A DNA stretch of 47,500 nucleotides from Symbiodinium natans (taxonomy: Eukaryota > Sar > Dinophyceae > Suessiales > Symbiodiniaceae), in the NCBI GenBank assembly GCA_905221605.1, contig CAJNDS010001001.1:1517792-1565291 (forward strand). Direction: 5' to 3'. The notes under the pieces were generated by a model, which made no database searches, had not been told where the DNA came from, and worked only from the letters and a program-made list of their open reading frames with translations. Both the position numbers and the translations under genes were made by a program. Each line of letters opens with the position of its first letter. The first letter of the stretch is position 1. Of this stretch, positions 1-12,900 are shown in pieces.

Positions 1-570
1 TACTCTTGGTATCTCTTGGTGCTCTTTGCGGTTTGCATTCAAGGAAAAGTCTTCCGTATGCCCAAGAGTCTTGGGTGCTGGAGTAAGACTGCGGCGCCAA
101 GACGCTCGCAATCTCCTGGAAGACGACTTCCAGCACCTGCGCATAGGCGGCGCGCTCGGAGTCGGTGAAGGCTCCCGCGACTCCGGCCGCCGCGTTCTCA
201 AAGGGCTCGGTGGGCACGGCGAAATCGGGCTCTGCTAGGATGGGTAGGATGGCACACTTTGGCGTGGGAAGGCGGATGAGCCAAGATGCAAGGGCCTCTG
301 ACTGGAAGCACCCCGAGGAGCAAACGAGGAGCGCTTTCGCCACGTAGTCTGGGACGCGGTCCCCGGCCTTCAGGACCACTGGAGACAGCCGAACTTCTTT
401 TCCTAGTCTCAGGAGTTCCAAGAGCACATGCGCTGTTGCAACCGCCTCCTGATTTCTAGGGTCCACCAGAATGACGCAATCTGGGCGAGCCGTCTTTCTC
501 TCCAGAGATGATAGAGATGGCAGCACCCCTCCCGTCAAGGCATCGCAGATCTTGCCAATACCTCGGCACG
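1..570 (-). CDS. Gene 1 exon 17 (partial at window edge): second alpha/beta TIR-like domain
   Basis: The frame is open from about 583 to base 1 with no stop. It reads IGKICDALTGGVLPSLSSLE, RPDCVILVDPRNQEAVATAH, YVAKALLVCSSGCFQSEAL and KCAILPILAEPDFAVPTEPF. The pattern of strand, helix, 'CssgCFq' and 'pI..e.dF..P' matches the domain that follows TIR in dinoflagellate proteins. A TTTAGGG array ends only about 13 bases before the probable acceptor (GGAAG). Confidence 0.85.
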
Positions 571-1287
571 CTTCCGGAGCACCCTAAACCCTAACCCTAA
601 ACCCTAAACCCTAAACCCTAAACCCTAAACCCAGAAGACGCATTCTTATGCCTCTAGGAGGCGCACGTTGGTTCAGGGCTTTAGGGCCTCTTCCAGTTCC
701 AGGGTTTGCTTGAGGGTTCATGGGCACACATGAGTTAGGGTTTAGGGTTTAGGGTTTAGGGTTTAGGGTTTAGGGTTTAGGGTTTAGGGTTTAGGGTTTA
801 GGGTTTAGGGTTTAGGGTTTAGGGGTTAGGGGTTAGGGGTTTAGGGTTTAGGGTTTAGGGTTTAGGGTTTAGTGTTCAGGGTTTAGGGCAAACGGTACCC
901 TAAACAAGGTTATAACCATAGCCACCCTACTTAGAACCCTACTTCTAAGTAACCATTAACCTCCAAGTAGGGCCAGCAAGACGACCAAGCTGCTCTCCGC
1001 ATCCAGTGAATGAGGGAAAGAGAAAGATTCCAGAGTCTTGATCCAGCGTAAGGTGCTGGAGACATCATGGAGGGAGATGCTGTAAGCTGTCAGGGCCTCA
1101 ACGCCAGGAATGGCGAATGATAGATTCTCGTGCATGGTCGCAGTGGGGTCCGTGAAGTTTGGCCATCTGACGATCACAGTGTGAACCTGGGATTCAACAC
1201 ACACACACACACACAAGCAAGCAAACAAAAAACAATAAAAAGCCACACCCACACCCACCCACCCACCACCCACCCCACCCACCCCCA

Positions 1288-1330
<43 letters not shown>

Positions 1331-1339
1331 ACACACACA

Positions 1340-1414
<75 letters not shown>

Positions 1415-3238
1415 AAGTCACTCATTAGGCACTTCCCAAGCATGCAATAATGGAATTCACAGGCAAAAGCTATGGGAGCCACAGGAGCCTTGTGCAATTT
1501 GGCGGTGACGATCTCGCCCACGCACCATTTGCGCGCCAAGATTCCTTGTTTGCTTATGATTGTGCCTACAGCTGCTTAGATGGCGGCTCGCTGCCCAAGT
1601 AAGAAACAAAACCGCGCAAGCACAAGCCAAATGTCCCGGGCTGGCCAGGATGACAAAGGTCTCGGAGTCCTGCACGAAGTTGAAGAGTTCCGTCAGATCC
1701 CGCAGGTTGTCGGTGTCCAGGAAAGCATTGAGGGCGGCGCCCCGCTGCTTGCGCTGCTGCAGCTGGATCTTCAGAAGGCGCGCGAAGCTGCCGGCGGCGC
1801 GCTTGTGATGGGAGAGGAAGAAATGCCAGGGCTTCCGGCTCCGGCGGACAAAGTGGAGGCCCAAGCCATAGAGAACGACGACGGCAACTGCCACTGGCAT
1901 CATTAGCATGAAGAACAAGGAGATGGCAGTTGCCTGGACCAAGCTGGCATCGTCCACGCCGTGGCCGGCGAAGAGGGAGGCCATGTAGAGCACCACCTGC
2001 CACCCCTATACGCCCTAGGATGTACCCTGAAGCCCCAAGGCTTCTGGGCCTCAGCCTCTGAGCATTCTGATGTCAGCGTGCCGTGATATGTGCAGCTCAG
2101 GCACCAGCAAACCCACATGGAGCAGCGTGTCCAGCACATTGCTCGCAGGAACCCGCCAAGGTTGGCTCAAGGTCATCGCGATCAGGCTCAAGTAGAGAAG
2201 CACGTTCAGCGCCGCCAGCTTCACCGAGACAGATGGAAGCAACGGGCACAGCACCATCAGCGCATTTCCTTCGACGTTTTCTGAGAACAAGTCATCTTGA
2301 AACACACACCATGCACGTGCCGGGTGGCTAACCAGCATGAAGATGGCGAAGCGCTCCCCTCCAGGCCGAAAGCGCAGCCACAGGAATGAGCAGGCCCGGT
2401 AGTAGGTGGCATCGGCCCGCAGCACCCGTTTTGGAAGCTCCACGCAGATGATCCAGATGCACACGGCCAGAAAGCACAGTGGCATCAAGCACGCCACTGC
2501 GCCGATCACACTCATCTGCAGGTGTGCATCACGCAGGTTGCAAAACACCGAGGCATACTGTTGGATGGTCCTTGGCTGTCTGCTCGTGAGGCTTTGGCAA
2601 ACTGCCGTCCGCCCGTTTGTTAAGAATCAGAAGATCTGTTGCAAACGCACCCGCGGCTCTTCCGGCCGTTGGGGTGGGAGTTACACTGAAAGGGCGCCAC
2701 CAAGGCCGTGAAGATTCCGATGAACAGCAGCGACACGAGGGATCCCAGTGTCCGCAGCAGCTGGATCGAATCCAGCCTCACCTGCTGGTGTGTGCATGTT
2801 TCGAAGAAATCCAGGGGTACGTAAGTTGGGGGTCTCGATAATGTTAGGTAACTTTCCGTTTTCTGGAACTCCGACCTTCAAACCTTGCCAGACATACCTT
2901 TTGTAGGCAACAGCTGATAGGTGCAATGCCAGAGCAATGCCGGCCAGAATGGGGGCAACCGACACAGTGAGGACGTACTTCAGGACCGGACCCACTGTCG
3001 CAACGCACGGCAATGCAATCATGTCCAAGTCCACGCCGAAAATGGCGAGGGACTTCAGAATCTCATCGACGGGCGCGTGCCACTCGATGCCCAGCTTGCT
3101 CACTACGACCAGCTGCTGGATCAGCGTCACAAGCTGACTTACAGCCACGACGCCCAGGAACAAATGCCCTGGTTGTGTCGCCCGGTCTGCGTGGAGCGCC
3201 AAAACGACATAGACCAAGGCGATGCCGAACCTTCGCAG

Positions 3239-3303
<65 letters not shown>

Positions 3304-6300
3304 CAGACAGCAGAACGACACATCGAACATCCTAAACCATCCAAAGCCTGCATCCACGAACCTTCAAACTTCCATTATCCTAAACCCTAAGACTCTGCTC
3401 CGATCAGCTGGGAGGCAGGACATTGCCAGATTTCAAGCAATCCTAAACCCTAAACCCTCAGCCCTAAACCCCACGCCCCAAGCTTGTGAAACCCAACAAG
3501 GAACACCAGGGCCAGGACGACGAAGCCGAAGACGGCAAAGGACGTGGCGATGCAGGGCCCGCAGGATCCGTCTTGAAGCGGCATTCGCCCCGGGAGGCAG
3601 TCGTTGCACCTCTGAGGGTTCTAGGGTTTTAGGGTTTGGGGGATTTAGGGGTTCAGGGGTTTAGGGGTTCATAGGGGTTTTGGGGTTTAGGGTACGGTTT
3701 AGGGGTTTAGGGGTTTAGGGGTGGGTTCGAGAGGCTCATCGGCGCAGCTGCTTTGGGCGTCTTTTGGGCTGAACTGCAAATGTGAGCGCGTAACCGTCGC
3801 AGGGTCTCGCCCGGGTGCGCAAGACCCGGGAGGTCCGCCGGAACAGCGGGAGGCCCGTCCGAAGCATTTGTACACCATTCCTTCGAGGGCTCAGGGCTTC
3901 CGCAGGAATAGGCGGGTAACCCGAAAAAGAACCGAGCAACCCTACAAAAACCCTGATCAGCCCCCTTAAAACCCTACAAGCCCTGTAACAGCCCCTTAAG
4001 CCCGACTTAAACCCTGTAGATTCAATCAGCGCTCCGAGTCGGTGGCCCTGCAAACTGTTTGGGCCCTGAGCCCCAGCACCAACTGCTGCTTGGAGCTTCA
4101 TGGTCATTACCTACAACCCTGCTTGTAAGTACCCGTGAACCTCCAAGTGACCCTTGTCCCCTTGAGGAAAGGCCCAGACTCCCGCGGTTCAGCGCTTGGG
4201 GGAGCTTTGAGGCATCAGGGACTTCTTCGGACACCCCCAAATTGTCCAGCCCCCATTCAAACTGCCCAAGCCCTAGGACAGATATGAGCCATGATTCCGT
4301 GTGTGTTTGCGGTGCTAGGCTTAGCAAGGTTTCGGATTCACGGGTTCGATTGCAAGTGCTCGAACTATCAGAGTACAGTGGCAGGTCGAAGCGTTTTCAG
4401 GGTTGAGGAAGATATGCCGTAATCGCATCCGCCAATCGCATCCGAGGATCCAGGCTCCTGCACGAAGAAGGAACAAACATGTAACTTACCGGGCTTGGCC
4501 CATCTTGAGGGCCCAAGCCTCCTGGGAATCGTGACGGCATGATCTGCCGGAAGGGGGGGGGTGCCATCGGTGTTTTGCAGCTGGGGGAATTAGACCCAAG
4601 TGCTTCTGCAACTTCCGCTCATGGCGCGGCCCACTCAAGGTGCGAAGATTCTAGATTGAGGACACGGGAACTCTCTCACAGGGGGGCTTCAGGAGCCAGC
4701 AGTCCGCAACCTCTTCTATTTTTCACACCCCTTTGCTGAGAAAAAAAACCCTTGGCATTTCGAGCCCTCAAACCCTCAACCCTAAACTCTAGACCCTAAA
4801 ACCTAAACCCCAAACCCTAAACCGTGAGAATGCCCTGTCCTCCACGGTCGAGGAGTAGCCGGGAAGCAGCCGCAGCTGGCTCCCGAGGCACCGGGAGCCA
4901 AGGATGCAATGCTCGCATCGTCCCTGTGGGCTCAGAAACCTCGGCTTTGAAGACTACGTGGAGGCTCATGGGTATGTAGAAGTAGGATAAAAGTACCCTG
5001 AATAAGGGTTCTAACCATAGCAAGTACCCCAAGGAGGAGTTGACGGCGGTGCCTTGCGGGTTCAAATCAGCGCTCGAACCCCAAACTCGGAACTCAAGCT
5101 GTTGGAGTGAGGGTTCCCCAGAACCGAAGCCCCTAAGTGGTGCCTGCCCCCGCTTGCACGGTCCCGGAATCTGCCGTTGTCGTACTAAGCAAACCGGTGC
5201 TGTCAGAAGAGCGACTTGGGTTTGGGGTGTATGGAGTACGAGGCATTGACACATGCTACACGTGCGTAACTAGCTTGGCGAAGATTGATTGTTGCGACAA
5301 GTGGCCAACCTGCAATGCACGTGCAGAAAGACTCTGATGTAACTCCATTCACTTGAACCCATGTCTCCGCGCCATCAAGAACCATAAGCTGGCTGGTAGT
5401 CCAATGCTCGCTGCCGCAGGCATGACAGTAAGTCATTCCGGTAGCATTCGCATAACGACCCTGGTCGCAAAGATCACAATAGGCTCTGCCAGAGCTGTTT
5501 GCGAAGGTCCCGGCATCACAGTCCACGCAAGCAGTCTTGCCAAAGGCACTTTCGAAAGTTCCTGCAGGACATGGCTCACAAACGAACGTTGCGCCAGTGC
5601 CATCCAGGATGGATTTCGAGAAGCGGCCGGGACGACATGTCGCGCAACCGACCGCTTCAGAGCGGTTGGTGACGTACTCGTCCATGGAGTTTTGCAGCCC
5701 TTCACCCGCCAGGCATTGTGTGTCCACAGGAATCCACTCCGTCCAAAGGCTTCTCTTGCTGCGAACCCAATTGCAAGCAGCGGCCCATGGAGTTGCTCCC
5801 TCACGTACCTCCAACAAAAGGCCCTGGATGTCCTCCAGGTCCATCACAAACTCTTCCAAGAACCGGGAGGCCCGAGGCGCAACAGCGGGAAGGTGGCCCG
5901 ACACGACCTTCTCAACAGAAACTTCCGGAAAGCCCGTCCTGTACTCATTGGCTGCCCACTCGCGTCTCGAGTGCCGCGGCACCGTGAAGATCCATGCGTC
6001 CAGATGCAGGAAAGTTGCGTCGGGATACCACCAGTAGAAAATCGTCTCAAAGTTCCCCACCACGGTCTCCCAGTGAGCTGCACCATCTTTGACGATGCCG
6101 ATGGCTGTCGGCATGGCAAACCAGGTAGACCACTGCATCCAAATCTGGCAATGGAACGGATTGTCTGGGACGTATCAAGCCTAGTCCTAGTCGTCGATCT
6201 TTCGTTCATGTGTACCATGGCATTGGGGCTGCAACTTACCTTCTAGAACCCGTGAGACCCGCACCGTCAAAGCCCTGAAAAAACCTAAACACCAAACCCT

Positions 6301-8004
6301 GAGCAAGCCCGAGCGGCATAATAGTTCCAGCCAGACCCCGCCGCAATGACGGGAATGCACTCCGAGATGTTGTGACGACAGGCCTGTGTGCTCAGGGGAC
6401 ACCCCTGAGGCCTGAACCTAGAAATTCAGACATTAGTCTAAGAATGTTAGGGCACCTAAACCCTAAACCCTAGTATGGGCTTCTGGTTGGGGCCATGGCA
6501 ACACGTGCGGGGCTTGGCCATGGAAAGGGCCCGAAAGACGATGCCGAGGAGCCGGAGACAGCCAGAAGAAGTCGTCCGGACAGTTGGCCACATATCCAGC
6601 TGGAGTTCCCACGATGCCTCCCCAATCTCCTGTCACCTCCGCGTAGGTCCTGATATGTCAGCTAGGAACTCTCAAGTATCGTTGAAGCCCTAAACCCCAA
6701 ACCCCAAACCCTAAACCCTAAACCCTGAACGCCTCATCTCATAATCGTTGGCCGACTCGTATCCGCTGGCGTTGCAGGGAACAAAGTCCCCTGTGTCCAG
6801 GTCAGAAACCCTGCTGAAGAACTTTGCCGCGTCATGCCTTGGCTTGGGCCAGGAAGGACGGCAGGCTGGGGCTTGGTGGCTCTAAGATGACGCGGTTCTT
6901 GGGGGATGCAGAGAGCAGGGTTTAGGGTTTAGGGTTTAGGGTTTCTTGACGCCCAACACTTGGAGGTTAATTGGGCTTAGAAGTACCCTGAACCTCCAAG
7001 CAGGATGCAGGGAGGCGTTGTAGCTCCTGTAAAAGTCCAGGGCCAGACCCGTTGTGTAGTAAGCCGCTTCACGCACAGAGCCTTTCACATAGAGCGCCTC
7101 CTGGGGAGCTTCGAAAGTTAGACCTGTATTGTCAGTTGAAGTAAGATCCTAAACCCTTTTTGCAACGTACTTTTGAGTACCGCCCATCTTGAGGGAGCAA
7201 CCGCCCAGCCCAACGTAAACCCCAAACCCTGAACCCTTTTTGCAGCAGGCTTGCAGAATGTCCCCTAAACCCTAAACCCTGAACCCTAAACCCTAAACCC
7301 TGAACCCAAAACGTGAAACAGACAGCCCCCCTCCTGGCCGACAAAGCCCATGGAGCCGAGCCTTTGAGGCGCCAGATTGGGCCGCGTGGTCTCCATGTCC
7401 GCGAGCTCCCCGGGAATTCCCGCGAGCCAGGTGTCCTTCAAGGACTTCAGTGGATGGTGGGGTTTAGGGTTTAGGGTTTGGGGTTTGGGGTTTAGGGTTT
7501 AGGGTTTAAGGTTTAAGGTTTAAGGTTTAGGGTTTAGGATTTAGAGGAGTCGAAAACGACGCTGCTGTCTACTCATGGTTATGATGATGGTTATGCTTTC
7601 TATCACTACCCTAACCTTGGTCGCTAGTTTGCGCAAAAGTGTTGTGGATGTTTGCGGTCCATGGCCACGTGGCTTCGCGGCCGTCTCTCGGTGCAGTCGT
7701 ACGAAGCGCAGCCAGCTAGCTGCAAAGCGCCCGCGACGGAGGCCGAAGCCCTTTCAGTATTGAGCGTGACATTGTAACCCAAGACCTCAGAGAGCAAAAT
7801 CGCCGTGAGCTCCGAGACCACCTCTGCAGAGAGCCAATCATAAACCACCATCCGGATCGGAGCCTCTCCAAGCCCACTTGCCAGGTCCTCCCGGACGTTC
7901 TGCCTGCTGCCCTCTGGAATGCCATCAAGCAGGCAAAGCTCGGCCGAGACGAGCAAAAAGCAGCCCTTGAACAGCACGACGGGCTGCCAGGGAAATCTGC
8001 CCAT
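1..8004 (-). CDS. Gene 1: multi-exon receptor-like protein (signal peptide, ABC-type substrate-binding domain, GCC2/GCC3, multi-pass membrane domain, TIR domains); 3' end off the window
   Basis: Seventeen minus-strand exons can be chained by family homology from an ATG at 8004 to base 1. Predicted order: hydrophobic N-terminus; a ProX/OpuAC-like (glycine-betaine type) substrate-binding fold; Cys-rich CxxCxxGTF repeats of the GCC2/GCC3 (ephrin-receptor-like) type; several membrane segments; a TIR domain; then a second alpha/beta domain that follows TIR in similar dinoflagellate proteins. The binding part would face outside or a lumen and the TIR part the cytosol, so a sensing role is likely, but ligand and output are not visible. 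Most introns hold telomeric heptamers or simple repeats. The exon chain is continuous in sense and order; junctions are approximate, and one or two small exons between 4.8 and 3.9 kb may be missing. No in-frame break was seen inside the exons. Confidence 0.8.
583..632. repeat. Telomeric heptamer array (CCCTAAA on plus), intron 16 of gene 1
   Basis: About seven CCCTAAA units directly right of exon 17. In the sense of the gene they read TTTAGGG and provide TTTAG just ahead of the exon. Confidence 0.95.
735..889. repeat. Telomeric heptamer array (TTTAGGG on plus), intron 16 of gene 1
   Basis: About 21 nearly perfect TTTAGGG units, the longest clean array in the window. It is opposite in orientation to the array at 583-632, so the two could pair in the transcript. 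Confidence 0.97.
893..967. mobile_element. Introner-like inverted-repeat element, copy a (left end lost)
   Basis: The right end AACCTCCAAG and the inner stretch with GGTTATAACCATAG match the copy at 36170-36280. The end carries the splice donor of exon 16. The left terminus is not recognisable. Confidence 0.6.
961..1186 (-). CDS. Gene 1 exon 16: C-terminal part of the TIR region
   Basis: After ATCCCAG reads VHTVIVRWPNFTDPTATMHE, NLSFAIPGVEALTAYSISLH and STLRWIKTLESFSFP, the region between TIR and the next alpha/beta domain in related proteins. It ends inside an inverted-repeat element, CTTGGAG|GTTAAT (961); a GT-AG join to CCGGAAG|CGTGCC keeps the frame into exon 17. Confidence 0.75.
1197..1412. 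repeat. (CA)n microsatellite in intron 15 of gene 1
   Basis: CA repeat of about 210 bp, interrupted by CCCACCCA-type blocks at 1244-1290 and by two CACCACAC changes. It lies in the intron that splits the TIR region. Confidence 0.97.
1461..1544 (-). CDS. Gene 1 exon 15: TIR domain, ARKWCVGEIV motif
   Basis: Reads GILARKWCVGEIVTAKLHKA then PVAPIAFA. 'RkWC.gEi..A...' is the third conserved TIR box with its surrounding helix. Acceptor AACAAG before 1544; donor near 1461. The next intron holds a (CA)n tract of about 200 bp. Confidence 0.85.
1636..1996 (-). CDS. Gene 1 exon 14: last membrane helix and start of TIR domain
   Basis: Reads VVLYMASLFAGHGVDDASL, a strong helix ISLFFMLMMPVAVAVVVLYG, then KPWHFFLSHHKRAAGSFARL. 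The latter is the opening beta-strand and helix of a TIR domain (FlSHhK..agsfAR.lk..L), followed by ALNAFLDTDNLRDLTELFNF and ETFVILASPG. Acceptor GGCAG at 1997. The donor looks like a GA type at 1636, giving SPG-ILARKW across the intron. Confidence 0.9.
2105..2570 (-). CDS. Gene 1 exon 13: membrane segments and FLWLRFRPGG loop
   Basis: Reads TIQQYASVFCNLRDAHLQM, VIGAVACLMPLCFLAVCIWI, YYRACSFLWLRFRPGG and LAALNVLLYLSLIAMTLSQP. Hydrophobic helices alternate with the conserved 'fLwlRFrP' loop. Acceptor CCAAG before 2570. The donor CTG|GTGCCTG at 2105 joins in frame to exon 14 (HVGLL-VVLYM). Confidence 0.85.
2655..2781 (-). CDS. Gene 1 exon 12: membrane segment
   Basis: After CAGCAG reads VRLDSIQLLRTLGSLVSLLF and IGIFTALVAPFQCNSHPNGR. 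This is one membrane helix followed by the conserved 'C..HPNG' loop of this protein family. The acceptor is clear; the donor is near 2655. Confidence 0.8.
2884..3230 (-). CDS. Gene 1 exon 11: membrane segments
   Basis: Reads FGIALVYVVLALHADRATQ, LFLGVVAVSQLVTLIQQL, EILKSLAIFGVDLDMIALPC and LKYVLTVSVAPILAGIALAL. At least three hydrophobic helices are visible, with the 'D.d...l.C....' signature that follows GCC2/GCC3 in related algal proteins. The preceding intron contains a (CT)n tract. The end is at CAAG|GTTTG or slightly earlier. Confidence 0.85.
3240..3299. repeat. (CT)n microsatellite in intron 10 of gene 1
   Basis: Thirty CT units next to the 5' end of exon 11; reads as GA-rich in the sense strand immediately upstream of the acceptor. 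Confidence 0.97.
3381..3475. repeat. Degenerate CCCTAAA repeats, intron 10 of gene 1
   Basis: Scattered CCCTAAA units with point changes left of exon 10. Confidence 0.85.
3490..3611 (-). CDS. Gene 1 exon 10: last Cys pair and first membrane segment
   Basis: Reads RCNDCLPGRMPLQDGSCGPC followed by a hydrophobic run SFAVFGFVVLALVFLVGF that is long enough for a membrane helix. Acceptor CCTCAG. The exon is framed on the plus strand by CCCTAAA-type repeats (3381-3475) on the left and TTTAGGG-type repeats (3618-3722) on the right. Confidence 0.8.
3618..3722. repeat. Degenerate TTTAGGG repeats, intron 9 of gene 1
   Basis: TTTAGGG, GTTTAGGGG and GTTCAGGGG units between exons 9 and 10, opposite in orientation to the array on the other side of exon 10. 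Confidence 0.85.
3795..3880 (-). CDS. Gene 1 exon 9: Cys-rich segment
   Basis: Reads GMVYKCFGRASRCSGGPPGS then CAPGRDPAT, the family pattern 'vy.C.g...rC.Gg.PgtCa.gR'. Acceptor CGAAG before 3880; donor ACG|GTTACG at 3795. Joined to exon 10 this gives DPAT-RCNDC with the frame kept. Confidence 0.75.
4089..4147. mobile_element. Introner-like inverted-repeat element, copy b (59 bp)
   Basis: Starts CTTGGAGCTTCATGG and ends CCGTGAACCTCCAAG: near-perfect inverted ends around about 30 bp. It lies in the intron between exons 8 and 9 of gene 1, or marks a further small exon there. Confidence 0.75.
4772..4824. repeat. CCCTAAA repeats at the donor of exon 8
   Basis: Degenerate heptamers that touch the end of exon 8, so that GTTTAGGG is the probable first intron sequence. 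Confidence 0.9.
4823..4923 (-). CDS. Gene 1 exon 8: Cys-rich repeat, LPGYSS motif
   Basis: After CCCACAG the frame reads GRCEHCILGSRCLGSQ and LRLLPGYSSTVEDRAF, matching 'C..C..Gl.C.g......pGyws' of related proteins. The probable donor is the first heptamer itself (CACG|GTTTAGGG). A further GTAAGT donor at about 4494 hints at one more exon in the intron that follows. Confidence 0.7.
4958..5034. mobile_element. Introner-like inverted-repeat element, copy c (degenerate)
   Basis: Ends resemble CGTGGAGGCTCATGGG and AAGTACCCCAAGG. The inner GGTTCTAACCATAG matches copies at 893-967 and 36170-36280. Located in intron 7 of gene 1. Confidence 0.6.
5314..6144 (-). CDS. Gene 1 exon 7: end of binding domain and GCC2/GCC3 Cys-rich repeats
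   Basis: The longest exon, about 277 codons. It starts after TGCCAG with IWMQWSTWFAMPTAIGIVKD and contains GFPEVSVEKVVSGHL (end of the binding lobe). It then turns into Cys repeats: CRPGRFSKS, CEPCPAGTFESAFGKTACVD, CDAGTFANSSGRAYCDLC and CDQGRYANATGMTYCHAC. These are classic GCC2/GCC3 (PF07699-type) repeats. It ends at ESFCTCI near 5314 (GC donor) or 5310 (GT donor). Confidence 0.9.
6315..6383 (-). CDS. Gene 1 exon 6: substrate-binding domain
   Basis: Begins after CACACAG with ACRHNISECIPVIAAGSGWN, which fits the Cys-containing segment 'aCR.n...CiPvi..g.gW' of the family. The donor is not resolved (6300-6335). A mini-exon at about 6238-6275 ahead of a strong GTAAGT donor is possible but not needed. 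Confidence 0.7.
6454..6730. repeat. CCCTAAA heptamers flanking exon 5 of gene 1
   Basis: Short runs at 6454-6473 and 6686-6730 in introns 5 and 4. Both read TTTAGGG in the sense strand. Confidence 0.9.
6553..6649 (-). CDS. Gene 1 exon 5: substrate-binding domain
   Basis: Reads TYAEVTGDWGGIVGTPAGYV then ANCPDDFFWLSP. The acceptor is ATATCAG. The donor is probably a GC type after CCG (6553), since joining to exon 6 gives LSP-ACRHN, the expected family wording. The frame stays open further left to 6474, so a longer exon cannot be excluded. Confidence 0.75.
6735..6837 (-). CDS. Gene 1 exon 4: substrate-binding domain
   Basis: Reads HDAAKFFSRVSDLDTGDFVP then CNASGYESANDYEM. Its position between the 'YRSYN' exon and the 'YVANCPDDFFW' exon fits the family. 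The acceptor is CCAAG before 6837. Left flank 6686-6730 is CCCTAAA, right flank 6918-6945 is TTTAGGG. Confidence 0.65.
6918..6945. repeat. TTTAGGG heptamers in intron 3 of gene 1
   Basis: Four clean units between the inverted-repeat element at 6959-7000 and exon 4. Confidence 0.93.
6959..7000. mobile_element. Introner-like inverted-repeat element, copy d (42 bp)
   Basis: Perfect 10-bp inverted ends CTTGGAGGTT and AACCTCCAAG. The right end on the plus strand coincides with the end of exon 3, whose donor is CTTGGAG|GTTCAG. It seems to be an internally deleted copy. Confidence 0.8.
6994..7126 (-). CDS. Gene 1 exon 3: substrate-binding domain
   Basis: Reads EAPQEALYVKGSVREAAY and GLALDFYRSYNASLHPAW, which matches the family pattern 'lyV...v.eA.....l.LdfYrsyN.s'. 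The acceptor is ATACAG at about 7127. The donor is inside an inverted-repeat element: CTTGGAG|GTTCAG. Joining AG to G-CAT of exon 4 keeps the frame. Confidence 0.75.
7258..7541. repeat. Inverted heptamer arrays framing exon 2 of gene 1
   Basis: CCCTAAA/CCCTGAA units at 7258-7312 and TTTAGGG/TTTGGGG/TTTAAGG units at 7458-7541 lie on either side of exon 2. Confidence 0.9.
7328..7444 (-). CDS. Gene 1 exon 2: substrate-binding domain
   Basis: Frame SLKDTWLAGIPGELADMETT followed by LGSMGFVGQEG, the pattern 'lGsiGy.G..g' seen in the binding-domain family. The acceptor is probably CTGAAG before 7444. The exon lies between CCCTAAA repeats (7258-7312) and TTTAGGG repeats (7458-7541). Confidence 0.6.
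7660..8004 (-). CDS. Gene 1 exon 1: signal peptide and start of substrate-binding domain
   Basis: ATG at 8004 opens MGRFPWQPVVLFKGCFLLVSA, a basic then hydrophobic leader. It is followed by a segment PIRMVVYDWLSAEVVSELTA and LLSEVLGYNVTL, which fits the first beta-strand and helix of glycine-betaine-type binding proteins (DW...S...ll...lGy.V). The right part of the frame (Cys-rich, CASYDCTERRPRSHVAM) leads into the first intron; the donor is near 7660 but not resolved. Confidence 0.7.
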
Positions 8005-8681
8005 TGGCGTGGCGACCCCTAGAGGCTTCGGGTCCGGGCGTGTCGCTAGCTGAGATTCTGGGCTTGGCTGGAGGCGTCATTGGGGTATGGCGATGATCTA
8101 GGAACGGAGGGGAGGTGTACATCACGTCACTCACAAGCTTGGGCCGGACCTGCAAGCGACGGGACCGAGAGTTGGAACCATTCCGGCGATGCAACAGCCT
8201 TGCAATGGTACGTCCCCCGAACTTTGAACGCCTCGTAGCTACGATCCTGAATGATTCAGGTCTCAGGGTGGCCCCGGCTGCAGCCCTCCAACCCTTAGCA
8301 AGTCCCCTTTCAGAGCTCCAGGGCCTTATCTTGTGGCAAGGGATGAACAAGGTCTTGCGTGAGTGGGCGGTGAGGGCTTAGGCATTTTCGGGGTCTGGGG
8401 TATTGATGGCTGAGGGTCCCAACACAGTCTCTTCCCTGCCCACATTGCGAAGCTTTGTCCCGACGCCCCAAACCGAGCGACACGGGGGTGGGGTGGCTGA
8501 CCTCAACATGCGCTAGGCAGTAGCATTCAAGAGGCTCTAAGGGCAGCTCTAGCACTCCCTTAGGGGCCTTCAGGGGTTGGGGGCCCAGGGGTTGAAGTGC
8601 GTAGAAATTACTTACAGGGAGATTCCACTCTGGACCACGAGTATTCTTTCTTTACGCTAGGTGGCTTGTGAAATGGTCCCA
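8005..8681. other. Intergenic stretch between the end of gene 2 and the start of gene 1
   Basis: Gene 2 ends at 8682 and gene 1 starts at 8004, head to tail on the minus strand. I see no convincing exon, repeat or promoter motif here. Open frames on both strands look like chance. Confidence 0.4.
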
Positions 8682-12886
<4,205 letters not shown>

Positions 12887-12900
12887 GGCTTGAGTTGGTC

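Noticed and set aside
583-889. True chromosome end (telomere)
   Set aside because: Arrays are short, in both orientations, lie between exons and continue through more than 35 kb.
956-1450. Frames of alternating Cys-Val or Thr-His
   Set aside because: Products of the (CA)n microsatellite; only the part left of 1187 on the minus strand is exon 16.
2155-2175. Possible spliced-leader relic GTTGGCTCAAGG
   Set aside because: Only the last nine bases fit the dinoflagellate leader, on the strand opposite to the gene and inside exon 13. A second partial match at 22391 (TTTTGGCTCAA) is also too short.
4325-4375. tRNA-like B box GGGTTCGATTGC
   Set aside because: No matching A box, stems do not pair, and no acceptor stem was found.
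5353-6246. Plus-strand frame of 297 codons
   Set aside because: Exact antisense of exon 7 of gene 1, which has clear Cys-rich repeats.
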